DNA from: Halorussus caseinilyticus
GTDB taxonomy: Archaea > Halobacteriota > Halobacteria > Halobacteriales > Haladaptataceae
Direction: 5' to 3'
Length of the DNA stretch: 64,000 nucleotides
Assembly: GCF_029338395.1 (NCBI RefSeq)
Contig: NZ_CP119809.1
Coordinates: 2,666,001 to 2,730,000 of the forward strand
Below are positions 39,751 to 47,833 of the stretch, one piece after another (positions within the stretch are counted from its first letter, which is position 1; every line of letters starts with the position of its first letter). The position numbers and the translations under genes are program-made. The notes under the pieces are model-generated. The model saw nothing but the letters and a program-made list of their open reading frames with translations, did no database searches and was not told where the DNA came from.

Positions 39751-41442
39751 TCAGTCGTCCGCGCTCGCCGCGCCCTCGCCGCCCGAAATCCGGACCTCGG
39801 GAACCGTCCCGTCGTCGTTCCACCCTCGGACCTCGTAGTACTCCGAGAGCGCGGACTCGAAGTCCGGCAGGTCGTAGGGCAAGGTGTCGTCGGCCCGGTC
39901 GAACCCGCGTTGGTTGTTGAAGTGGCGTTCGAGTTCCACGACGCGGGCACCGACCTCCTGTAGCGTCTCGTAGTCGGCGTCGAGGAGTTTCGCCAGTCGC
40001 TCGTCGGTCACGAAGTCCCGCGAGAACTTGCAGACGATGCCCGAGTCGAGGACGGCGTTGTGGTTCTCCTTTCTCGCCACGAGCAGGGGTTTGCCGTCGA
40101 GTCCGTCGGGGTCCACGGCCTCGTCCTTGCCAACGAGGGGGTACTCCTTCGAGTAGAACTCGGCGTACATGTGGTCCGCGCCGCGGTTCGAGGTGGCGAA
40201 CGCCAATCCTTGGCCGTTGAGGTGTCGGCCGTCGTGGGCCGCGAATTCGAGACCCTTCACGGTCCAGTCCTCGACGCCCAACTCGTCGTGGGCGCGGGCG
40301 ACGCCCTCCGCCAGCAGGTCGCCGACGCCCTCGCGGTGGGCGATTTTCTCCACGAGGTCGTGAATCAACTCGGAGTTGCCGAACTCGTCGTTGGCCGCGA
40401 GGTACGCAGACACCACGTCGCCGCACGAAATCGTGTCCATCCCGAGTTCGTCACAGAGGTCGTTGGACTTCATCACCGACACCACGTCGTCCACGCCCGC
40501 GTTCGACCCGAACGCCATCACGGTCTCGTACTCCGGTCCCTCGGTTTCGAGACCGGTCTCCTCGTCTCTGGTCGGGAGTTTGCACGCGAACGCACACTGC
40601 GAGCAAGTTCCCTTCTGGTACTTCTTGTCGGCCACGGCGTCGCCGCCGATGTCGGCCGCGCCCTCGAACTCCAGTTCCGAGAAGTAGCGCGTCGGGAGCG
40701 CCCCGACGTGGTTGGCGTACTCGGTGACGCTGGTGGTTCCGGCCTCCTTCATCGGGTTGTCGTGGTCGGTCGCGGCCTCGCGGTGAACCTCCACCGACAC
40801 CGGGTCGATTTCGACTTCCCGCTCGGCGTCGCCGTCGAACGAGACGCACTTGACGCCCTTCGCGCCGAGGACCGCGCCGAGCCCGCCGCGGCCGAACGCG
40901 CGACTCTCGGTGGTCATGATAGAAGCGAACCGGACCCGGTTCTCGCCCGCCGGACCCGCGACGACGAGTTGGTCGTCGCCCAACCCGTGGCGGTCGGCCA
41001 TCGCCTCGCCCGTCTCAGAGACGGTCGCGCCTTCGAGTTCGGGGACTTCCTCGAACTCGACGCCACCGTCGGTGACGTGAACCGCCAGCAACCCGTCGCT
41101 CGCACCGGTAATCTCGACCGCGCCGTACCCCGCCGCGGTGACGTTCCGCGAGAGGAACCCACCCGCGTTCGAGGAGAGCAGACCGCCGGTCAGCGGCGAG
41201 AGACCGGTGCAACTCGTCCGGCCGGTGAAACTCATCTGCGAGTGCTGGAGCGGGCCGGTGGTCAAAAAGAGGCTGTTCTCCGGGCCGAGCGGGTCGGCGT
41301 CGAACGGAACGCGGTCGTGTGCGAGTTTCGTCCCGACGCCGCGGCCGCCGACGAACGATTCGAGTACGTCGTCCACGTCCTCGGTTCGGGCCTCACGCTC
41401 TCCCACGTCGATTGTCAGGAGCGGGCCTTCGGCGTGTTTCAT
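39751..41442 (-). CDS. Aldehyde:ferredoxin oxidoreductase (tungsten enzyme)
   Basis: A 563-residue AOR-family protein with the N-terminal tungstopterin domain (GGRGVGTKL, LSPLTGGLLSSNAGG, FGRGGLGAVLGAKG) and the C-terminal helical domain. The [4Fe-4S] ligands are C280, C283 and C287 in GTCSQCAFACK, with a fourth cysteine later in SGIVCKFSRD. It oxidises aldehydes to acids with ferredoxin as acceptor, and needs tungsten bound to two pterins. A decayed paralogue lies at 24492-25686 and the tungstate/molybdate uptake operon at 5363-8488. It is alone on its strand here. Confidence 0.9.
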   Translation of the reverse strand: MKHAEGPLLTIDVGEREARTEDVDDVLESFVGGRGVGTKLAHDRVPFDADPLGPENSLFLTTGPLQHSQMSFTGRTSCTGLSPLTGGLLSSNAGGFLSRNVTAAGYGAVEITGASDGLLAVHVTDGGVEFEEVPELEGATVSETGEAMADRHGLGDDQLVVAGPAGENRVRFASIMTTESRAFGRGGLGAVLGAKGVKCVSFDGDAEREVEIDPVSVEVHREAATDHDNPMKEAGTTSVTEYANHVGALPTRYFSELEFEGAADIGGDAVADKKYQKGTCSQCAFACKLPTRDEETGLETEGPEYETVMAFGSNAGVDDVVSVMKSNDLCDELGMDTISCGDVVSAYLAANDEFGNSELIHDLVEKIAHREGVGDLLAEGVARAHDELGVEDWTVKGLEFAAHDGRHLNGQGLAFATSNRGADHMYAEFYSKEYPLVGKDEAVDPDGLDGKPLLVARKENHNAVLDSGIVCKFSRDFVTDERLAKLLDADYETLQEVGARVVELERHFNNQRGFDRADDTLPYDLPDFESALSEYYEVRGWNDDGTVPEVRISGGEGAASADD

Positions 41443-41511
41443 GGGCGCTAATTGGCGTACGATGACAATAAAACGGTGAGGTTCGAGCGGTGGACGCCGA
41501 GGTAGCGCCCG

Positions 41512-41548
41512 GCGGCGATTCCGAGCGCGCCGCGCTCGGAATCGCCGC
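41512..41548. terminator. Perfect 17-bp hairpin upstream of the AOR gene
   Basis: GCGGCGATTCCGAGCGC pairs with its exact complement around a 3-base loop. It lies between the AOR start (41442) and the antiporter stop (41655), both on the reverse strand, so it may be the antiporter's terminator. A second imperfect 13-bp hairpin (41625-41654) sits right after the antiporter stop. Confidence 0.45.
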
Positions 41549-41654
41549 GTGGAAAGAATATTGTTGCTAAGAGCTAACTTTAGACGTTCTTGGGAAATTT
41601 ACATAGTCGTCTAAGCAACCGCTCGACGGCCGGGCGACTCGTCGCCTGGCCGTC

Positions 41655-43523
41655 TCACGCCGTCGGGTGACAGCGTTCGATGGCCTCGTGAACCGACTCC
41701 TTGCGGCCGAGCAGGGTGATGTGGTCGCCGTGCTGGAGCGTGAAGTTCTCGTTGGGGACCTCGGTGTCTCCGTCGCGGCCGACCAGCGCGATGAGGACGC
41801 CCTTCGGGAGTTCGTCGTCGAGTTCCGAGATGGTCTTGCCCACGAGGTCCTCCGCCGTAATCTCTATCTCCTGCACGTCGCCCGACCGACCGAGTTCCGT
41901 CATCCAGTTCGACAGCGCCGGGCGTTCGATAACGTTGTCGATGGCCCACGCCGTCGCCGACGACGCGTCGATGGTCCGCACGCCGAGGTCCTCGAAGGCG
42001 TCCACGTTGTCGGGATTGTTGGCCCGCGCGATGACGGTTTCGGCGTCGAACTTCGAGTCCGCGAGTTGGGCCACCAGCAGGTTGGCGTCGTCGTCGCCGG
42101 TAGCGGCGACGACGATTTTCGCGTTGTCCGCACCCGCGTTCCGGAGGACTTCGGTGTCCGTACCGTCTCCGTGGTGGACCGTGAAGTCCTCGCTACGGGC
42201 TAACTGTACCATCTCTTGGTCTTTCTCGATGATGACCACGTTCTCGCCACGGTCGTCGAGGCGTTCGGCGAGCGAACGGCCCACCTTCCCGCCTCCGATG
42301 ATGATTACACGCATAGGTATCACGTCCAAGTACTCCGCGATGTGTCGAGCGAATCCGCCCTCGAACACGACCGTCGCCAAGATGACGAGGAAGACGGTCC
42401 CGACGAGGACGTTGGCCTCGGCGACCATCCCCTCGTTCTGGAGTTGGACCGCGAACAGGGTGGCGACCGACGCGGGGATGATGCCACGCGGTCCGACCAC
42501 GCTCATGAAGATGCGCTCGTTGAAGGTGTAGCGGTCTCCGGTGGTCGAGGCGAGGACGGCCAGCGGCCGGATGACCAGTGCCACGACGAACACGACGACG
42601 AGACCGCCGAGTCCGAGCGCCACCAGATTCCGGAATTCGAGCAAGGCCGCCAGCGCGATGAACACGAACGACAGGACCAGCAGGGTGATGTCGCCTTTGA
42701 ACGCCTCGATTTCGTCCTTGTAGGGGAGGTCGGCGTTCCCGAGCAGGATGCCCGCGGTGGCGACCGCCGCGATTCCGGCCTCGGCCGCCAACGAGTTGGC
42801 GGCACCGAAAGCGATGAGCGCACCAGCCAGCGTGATGAGTCGCGCGTTCTGGGGTGCGTTGGCCGGTGAGAGGTCGACGTGACGGAGCAGGTACCAGACG
42901 ATTCCGGCGACGACGACGCCGACCAGTAGACCGATGCCGAGTCGCCGCGCGAAGTCCGAGACGACGAACCCGAGCGTCGGCGACGGCTCCCGCACGACCT
43001 CGAAGGCGACGACCGCCAGAATCGCCGCGGTCACGTCGTTGACGACGCCCTCGGTTTCGAGCGCGACCTCCACCCGGTCGCGGGCGGGCACCACTTCGAG
43101 GATGGGCGTGATGACCGTCGGTCCGGTGGCGACCAGTAGCGACCCGACGAGCAACGCCACGTCCCACGGCTGTTCGAGCGCGAATCTGACGGCGACGGCG
43201 GTGCCGACCAGCGCGACGATAGCGCCGAGGGTCACGAGGCGAATCGTCGCCGAGGGCGCTTCACGGAGTTTCTCCACCGTGAGGTGGAACGCCCCCTCGA
43301 AGACTATGATGGCGACCGAAAGCCCCACGATGGTCGAGAGCGCGCCGCCGAACGCCTCTGGCGTGACGATTTTCAGGCCTTCGGGACCGACTAAGATTCC
43401 CGCTAAGATTAGAAACAGCACGCTGGGCACTTGAAATCGGTCCGCCAGCACCTGTGCGCCGACGCCGAGACCGATAATTGCCACGACAATCGGTAACAGG
43501 TTCGCGCCACTTCCGGCTGCCAC
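41655..43523 (-). CDS. CPA-type cation/proton antiporter with TrkA-N and TrkA-C
   Basis: A 622-residue protein. Residues 1-400 are a sodium/proton antiporter with about a dozen helices, including LILAGILVGPEGL, VVNDVTAAILAV (the family's acidic membrane site) and MSVVGPRGIIPA. Then TrkA-N (MRVIIIGGGKVGRSLAERL) and TrkA-C (EIEITAEDLVGKTISELDDELPKGVLIALV). It extrudes Na+ or handles K+ with nucleotide gating. The start is a GTG at 43523 because a strong ribosome binding site AGGAGGT lies 9 bases before it, 43533-43539, and no such site precedes earlier codons. Confidence 0.9.
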   Translation of the reverse strand: MAAGSGANLLPIVVAIIGLGVGAQVLADRFQVPSVLFLILAGILVGPEGLKIVTPEAFGGALSTIVGLSVAIIVFEGAFHLTVEKLREAPSATIRLVTLGAIVALVGTAVAVRFALEQPWDVALLVGSLLVATGPTVITPILEVVPARDRVEVALETEGVVNDVTAAILAVVAFEVVREPSPTLGFVVSDFARRLGIGLLVGVVVAGIVWYLLRHVDLSPANAPQNARLITLAGALIAFGAANSLAAEAGIAAVATAGILLGNADLPYKDEIEAFKGDITLLVLSFVFIALAALLEFRNLVALGLGGLVVVFVVALVIRPLAVLASTTGDRYTFNERIFMSVVGPRGIIPASVATLFAVQLQNEGMVAEANVLVGTVFLVILATVVFEGGFARHIAEYLDVIPMRVIIIGGGKVGRSLAERLDDRGENVVIIEKDQEMVQLARSEDFTVHHGDGTDTEVLRNAGADNAKIVVAATGDDDANLLVAQLADSKFDAETVIARANNPDNVDAFEDLGVRTIDASSATAWAIDNVIERPALSNWMTELGRSGDVQEIEITAEDLVGKTISELDDELPKGVLIALVGRDGDTEVPNENFTLQHGDHITLLGRKESVHEAIERCHPTA

Positions 43524-43532
43524 TCTTTTGAG

Positions 43533-43539
43533 ACCTCCT
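43533..43539 (-). promoter_or_regulatory. Shine-Dalgarno site of the antiporter gene
   Basis: On the reverse strand AGGAGGT lies 9 bases before the GTG at 43523. Most genes in this window show no such site, so this one fixes the start and indicates a transcript with a leader. Confidence 0.75.
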
Positions 43540-43740
43540 ATCGGTGTAAAGCGTCGAAGGGGGTTTAAACCGGTCGGTAGCGGCCAGATAGCGACCACCG
43601 GGAGTCACGCATATTTATGTAGCACGGCGGAGAAGCGAGTGGGGGAATCGTCGGGAGGAGAACAAGCCGGTCGCCCCGAGCCCGGAGACGAAACAGTAGG
43701 TAGTTAACCCAATCGCCCGACCGGGCAACCACGACGAGGC

Positions 43741-45921
43741 ATGAGTGACCGAGGAATCGCCGAGCGTTGGGGCCGCGAGAGCGTGTCGTACAGGGAGTTC
43801 GAGAGCGCCGCCCGCGACCTGCTGGAGACCGACGACCGGTTTCGGGCGGCGCGCGCGGAGTGGGAGACGTTCTTCACGACCAGTCACGGCGACGTGTTCG
43901 CCGACGCCGACGTAGCGCGCCCGAGAGACGACCTGTTCGTCTCCGCACTCTACTACGATTTCGTCGTGGACCGGTGCATCGCGTTCGCCGAACGCGAGTT
44001 CGACTTCCGCCTCGCCAACCCCGAACCCCGTGCGAACACCGACGCCCTGTCGTTCAGCTTTCGGGAGTTACATCGGCGCGTCACCGAGGCGGCCGACGTT
44101 CCCGACCCGGCGGCCGACCTGACGGCCGACGACCTTCGGAGCGCCGACACCGGCTTCCTCCGGACCCTCTACGAGGGCGTCGTCCCCCGCGAGATTCGAC
44201 TGGCGCTCGGCGAGTACTACACCCCGCGCGGGGTCGCCGAACTCGCCGTCGAAGCCCTCGACGTGGACGATTTGGCGAGCGCCACGTTCCTCGACCCCGG
44301 ATGCGGGTCGGGCGTGTTCGCCGCGGTCTGCATCGACCGAAAAATGTCGGCGATGGCCGGCGCTCCGCCCGAAGAAATCGTGGAGAACGTCGCGTCGTCG
44401 GTGGTCGGCATCGACCTGAACCCCGTCGCGGTCAAGAGTACGAAACTGAACTACCTGCTGTCGCTGTCGCCCGTCCTCGAAGACGCCGACGCGGAGTCGG
44501 TCGAACTCCCGGTGTTCCTGACCGACGCGCTCGGCCTGAGCAGAGACGACGACCTCTCGCTCGCTGGCGAGGCGTTCGACCCGAGCGCCGACTACCTCGT
44601 CGGCAATCCGCCGTGGATTCCGTGGAGTCGCCTCTCGGAGGACGTGAAAGCCCGCTGGCGCGGGACCTACGCCGACGAACTCGACTTGCTCCCCCACGGC
44701 GGGACCGACGCCAGACTCGGCCACGCCAACGACGACGTGTCGCTCCCCTTCGTCTGGGTCTGCGTCCATCGCTATCTGACCGAGGGCGGGGCCGCGAGTT
44801 TCGTCCTGAAGCGCGACGTGATGAAGGGACCCGCCGGGCGACTCCTCCGGACGCTGACCGTCGGCGACCGACCGCTCGCGCTCGACCACGTTCACGACTT
44901 CAATCGACTCCGACCCTTCGGCGAGCAGGTCGGCGCGAACGCCGCAGTCTACGCGCTCCGGGCCGACGCCGACCACTCCTTTCCCATCGACGCCACCTCG
45001 TGGACCGCGGGCGACGCCGCGCCCGACTTCGCCACGGCCGAGACGATTCGAGCGACCCTCGACGCCGAATCCACGGGCATCGTCCCGGTGGACGACGACA
45101 CCACCTCGGCGTGGATTCGGGAGGGGGCCGAACGCGGGGCACTCGGCGACTGCGACCACGACATCCGCCACGGCGTGAAAGACGACGCACAGGCCGTCTT
45201 CTCAATCGACCGCGAGGAGTTGGCCGACCTCGAACCCGAGTTGGTCTACCCCTACCTCAAGTCGAGACACGTCGTCAAGTACGGCCTGTTCGGACACGAA
45301 CTCCGACTGGTTCCGCTCCGGAAAGCCAACGAGGACAACGAGGCGCAACTGCGCGAGCAGTACCCGAAGACCTACGACTACCTCCGGAGCAACCGGGACG
45401 CGCTCGAACGCCGCTCGTCGTCGTGGCTGGAGAAGGGACCGTTCTACAACGTCTTCGGACTCGGCGAGTACACGTGGAGCGAGTACAAGGTCGCGTGGTG
45501 CCGACTCGGGTTCAAGCCCCACTTCGCGGTCGTCTCGACAGTCGAGGACGACGATTTGGGCGAGAAACAGGTCGTCCCCGGCGACCACTTCATGTTCGTT
45601 TCGACCGACAGTGAGCGGGAAGCCCACTTCCTCTGTGGCCTGCTCAACTCGGCGGTCTACCAGCGGTCGCTCCGGACCGTCGCCTCCGAGGGAAAAGCCA
45701 GTCTCTCGAAGACGGTGGTCTCGAAGCTGAACCTTCCGGAGTGGGATGGCACCGAGACTCAGCGCCGACTGGCCGACCTCTCGATGCAGGCACACGACAT
45801 CGTGCCCGAACACACCGACACGTCCAAGCGCGCCTACAACAGAAAGTCGATACCCGAATTGGAGGCTGTACAGGCCGAAATCGACCGCCTCGTCGCGGAC
45901 CAGTTCGTGGGCGAGCCGTGA
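43741..45921 (+). CDS. Orphan N6-adenine DNA methyltransferase
   Basis: A 726-residue N-6 DNA methylase. GEYYTPRGVAELAVEAL at residues 158-174 and motif I FLDPGCGSGVF at 183-193 bind AdoMet; VVGIDLNPVAV follows; motif IV is NPPW at 289-292. The C-terminal half (about 420-726) is a probable target recognition region (FYNVFGLGEYTWSEYKV, LNLPEWDGTETQRRL). No nuclease motif is visible in the N-terminus and no restriction gene lies nearby, so it may be a solitary methylase, or a type IIG-like protein with an unrecognised nuclease. It is monocistronic. Confidence 0.82.
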   Translation: MSDRGIAERWGRESVSYREFESAARDLLETDDRFRAARAEWETFFTTSHGDVFADADVARPRDDLFVSALYYDFVVDRCIAFAEREFDFRLANPEPRANTDALSFSFRELHRRVTEAADVPDPAADLTADDLRSADTGFLRTLYEGVVPREIRLALGEYYTPRGVAELAVEALDVDDLASATFLDPGCGSGVFAAVCIDRKMSAMAGAPPEEIVENVASSVVGIDLNPVAVKSTKLNYLLSLSPVLEDADAESVELPVFLTDALGLSRDDDLSLAGEAFDPSADYLVGNPPWIPWSRLSEDVKARWRGTYADELDLLPHGGTDARLGHANDDVSLPFVWVCVHRYLTEGGAASFVLKRDVMKGPAGRLLRTLTVGDRPLALDHVHDFNRLRPFGEQVGANAAVYALRADADHSFPIDATSWTAGDAAPDFATAETIRATLDAESTGIVPVDDDTTSAWIREGAERGALGDCDHDIRHGVKDDAQAVFSIDREELADLEPELVYPYLKSRHVVKYGLFGHELRLVPLRKANEDNEAQLREQYPKTYDYLRSNRDALERRSSSWLEKGPFYNVFGLGEYTWSEYKVAWCRLGFKPHFAVVSTVEDDDLGEKQVVPGDHFMFVSTDSEREAHFLCGLLNSAVYQRSLRTVASEGKASLSKTVVSKLNLPEWDGTETQRRLADLSMQAHDIVPEHTDTSKRAYNRKSIPELEAVQAEIDRLVADQFVGEP

Positions 45922-46014
45922 AAAGCGTCCCGTCGCCGCGGCGCGCAGGAGACCGATGCCGGTTTTTTCCAGCCGAACATACTTGACACAAGGGGACGAA
46001 CGCCCGCCCACAAG

Positions 46015-46734
46015 ATGATTACCGTACTCGGGAGCGTCTTCCTCCTCGCGGGCGTCGCGTTCGGTTGGTACGGTCTCCGACCACTCGCGGTCGTGGCGCG
46101 ACTCGTGAGAGCCGAAACCGTCGGTCCGGCGTCAGTGAGTGCCGCCGACGAGTTCGTAGTCTGTCGCGGGCGTGCCCAGTCGGTCGGCGATTCGCTGACT
46201 GCACCGTTCACCGGCGAGAAGTGTCTCGGCCTCGAATACGAGATTAGCGAGCGCGAACTCACGCCGTCCGAGATTCCGTTTACGTGGACTCGACTCGACG
46301 ACGGCGTGGCGACGGTGCCTTTCGAGTTGCGCGACGACCGCGGTCGGGTCCGAGTCGACCCCGACCCGAGACGGTTCAGACTCGACACCGAGAGCGAGAC
46401 CGTCACCGTACCGGCGGGCGACGACCCACCGGAGCGCATCCGGTCGTTCGTCGCGGCCCGCGGCGACCTGTCGCCCACTGCGGGCGGTCTCCTCGCTCCG
46501 CTCGGTATCGGGACGCGGCGGTATACCGAGCGCCGAATCGACCCGGGAGAGGTCCACGTCGTCGCGGGTCGACCCGAGCGTCGAGACGGTCGCGTCGTCC
46601 TCGCCGACCCAGCCGTGATAGCCGACGAGTCGCCGCGGACGGTCGCCCGGCGTCGCCTCCGAGCGTCGGCGTTTCCGCTGGTCGCGGCGGTCGCGGCCTG
46701 TGTAGTCGGAGGGGGATTGCTCGCAGTCGCGTAG
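46015..46734 (+). CDS. GIDE/MULAN-like membrane protein
   Basis: A 239-residue protein with an N-terminal membrane helix (VLGSVFLLAGVAFGWYGLRP), a soluble GIDE-like region with FVVCRGRAQSVGDSLTAPFTGEKCLGLEYEI and EIPFTWTRLDDGVATVPFELRDDRGRVRVDP, and a C-terminal hydrophobic helix (PLVAAVAACVVGGGLLAV). In eukaryotes GIDE sits before a RING domain in MULAN; here there is no RING. The domain's role in archaea is unknown. It is convergent with the halocin-like gene. Confidence 0.7.
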   Translation: MITVLGSVFLLAGVAFGWYGLRPLAVVARLVRAETVGPASVSAADEFVVCRGRAQSVGDSLTAPFTGEKCLGLEYEISERELTPSEIPFTWTRLDDGVATVPFELRDDRGRVRVDPDPRRFRLDTESETVTVPAGDDPPERIRSFVAARGDLSPTAGGLLAPLGIGTRRYTERRIDPGEVHVVAGRPERRDGRVVLADPAVIADESPRTVARRRLRASAFPLVAAVAACVVGGGLLAVA

Positions 46735-46775
46735 CCGAGTCTCGCGGTTGCGACGGAAAACCGACGAATCGTCGG

Positions 46776-47645
46776 TTAGAAGTAGGGGATGTCCACGTCG
46801 ATGATGTTTCCGGAGGCGTCGTCGGGACAAACGTCGATGAGCGGGTGCTTACAGATGGTCGCACCGAGGTCGTCGCCGCAGCCGCTCACGTAGTTGGCGA
46901 CGTAGCAGACCGCCTTGACGAAGGTGACGCAGGAGACGGCACCGACGACAGTGACGCCGAGCGCACCGCAGGCGAAGGCACCGACCGTGCTACAGAGCAG
47001 TCGGCAGGTCTTGTTGGTCGCCCAGTAACAGCCGCTACAGTAACTGATGTTCAGGTAGTCGGGGAAGTCCGTCCAATCGGTGGTGCCGACATCCTGCTGT
47101 GCGAGGGCGGTGACGGACTCGGGGTCGGGTTCGATGGTCGTGTGCGAGACGCCACTGTCGGTCGTCGGCTTGCCGAGTTGGGTCGCCTCGACTTCGGTCG
47201 CCGCCTCGTAGCGTTCGGTCTTCTGAAACACGCCGTCGTCGCCGTAGGTCTCGAAGTCGAGTTGTGCGAGTTCGACCGCCTCGGTGTCGAGGTCCCGGCC
47301 GATGACGATGGCCGCGCGGCGGTTCTCGTCGGTCTCGAAGTTGTACGCGACGAGTTCGCGTCGGAAGTCACCGGCTTCGACTCGCGCGGCGTCGAGCTTT
47401 TCGAGGTCCCACGAGAACTCGTAGCCCTTCTCGTTGGCGACTTCGAGGAGGGCGTCGAACTGCTCGGTCCGGGAGAGCTTTCTGGCGAGGGCCATCTTCC
47501 GACCCTTCTCCAGCATCGTGATGGGTTCGTCTTCGGGGCCTTCGGCCGCCGCGACAGAGACCGAGAACATTCCCGCGACACCGGCGACGCCAGCACTTCC
47601 CATACCTTTCAGCACGCTTCGTCTACTAGGTCCATTATCAGACAT
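46776..47645 (-). CDS. Halocin C8-like precursor (microhalocin with fused immunity domain)
   Basis: A 289-residue precursor. A Tat signal (PSRRSVLKGMGSAG...) ends near AAAEG. Residues about 36-190 are acidic without cysteine. The C-terminal third has ten cysteines at 203, 206, 214, 218, 226, 239, 247, 256, 265 and 273. This spacing (2, 7, 3, 7, 12, 7, 8, 8, 7) matches mature halocin C8 as I remember it (2, 7, 3, 7, 13, 7, 8, 8, 5), with shared residues such as C-x-x-C at the start and VSGCGD. In halocin C8 one precursor yields the peptide and its immunity protein HalI. TATA-like AT-rich DNA lies 27 bases before the ATG at 47645. No partner genes are seen. Confidence 0.82.
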   Translation of the reverse strand: MSDNGPSRRSVLKGMGSAGVAGVAGMFSVSVAAAEGPEDEPITMLEKGRKMALARKLSRTEQFDALLEVANEKGYEFSWDLEKLDAARVEAGDFRRELVAYNFETDENRRAAIVIGRDLDTEAVELAQLDFETYGDDGVFQKTERYEAATEVEATQLGKPTTDSGVSHTTIEPDPESVTALAQQDVGTTDWTDFPDYLNISYCSGCYWATNKTCRLLCSTVGAFACGALGVTVVGAVSCVTFVKAVCYVANYVSGCGDDLGATICKHPLIDVCPDDASGNIIDVDIPYF

Positions 47646-47740
47646 ACGACCACTCAATAAAACTTTAATTAAATAAAACTTTGCATTTATTCTTAATATG
47701 TTTAAAATTTTATGCTATAGAAGGAGAGGAGAACAACGAC
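47646..47740 (-). promoter_or_regulatory. AT-rich promoter of the halocin-like gene
   Basis: About 95 bases upstream of the ATG at 47645 are strikingly AT-rich. TTTTATTTAATT (centred near 47672 on the reverse strand) lies about 27 bases before the start, as in leaderless haloarchaeal promoters. A further AT block (47690-47715) could bind an extra factor. Confidence 0.6.
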
Positions 47741-47833
47741 GGTCGAACCGACAGAGCGCGAGTCAGTGGAGAGTCGAATCAGCGACCGATGTACCCGACG
47801 GGCGGCAAAAGAGGTCGGCGGGCGCGAGCGCAG

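Noticed and set aside
46776-47645. Reading the halocin-like protein as an unrelated Cys-rich metalloprotein
   Set aside because: Ten cysteines with spacing so close to halocin C8, plus a Tat signal and a Cys-free middle, fit a halocin precursor much better than a metal site.
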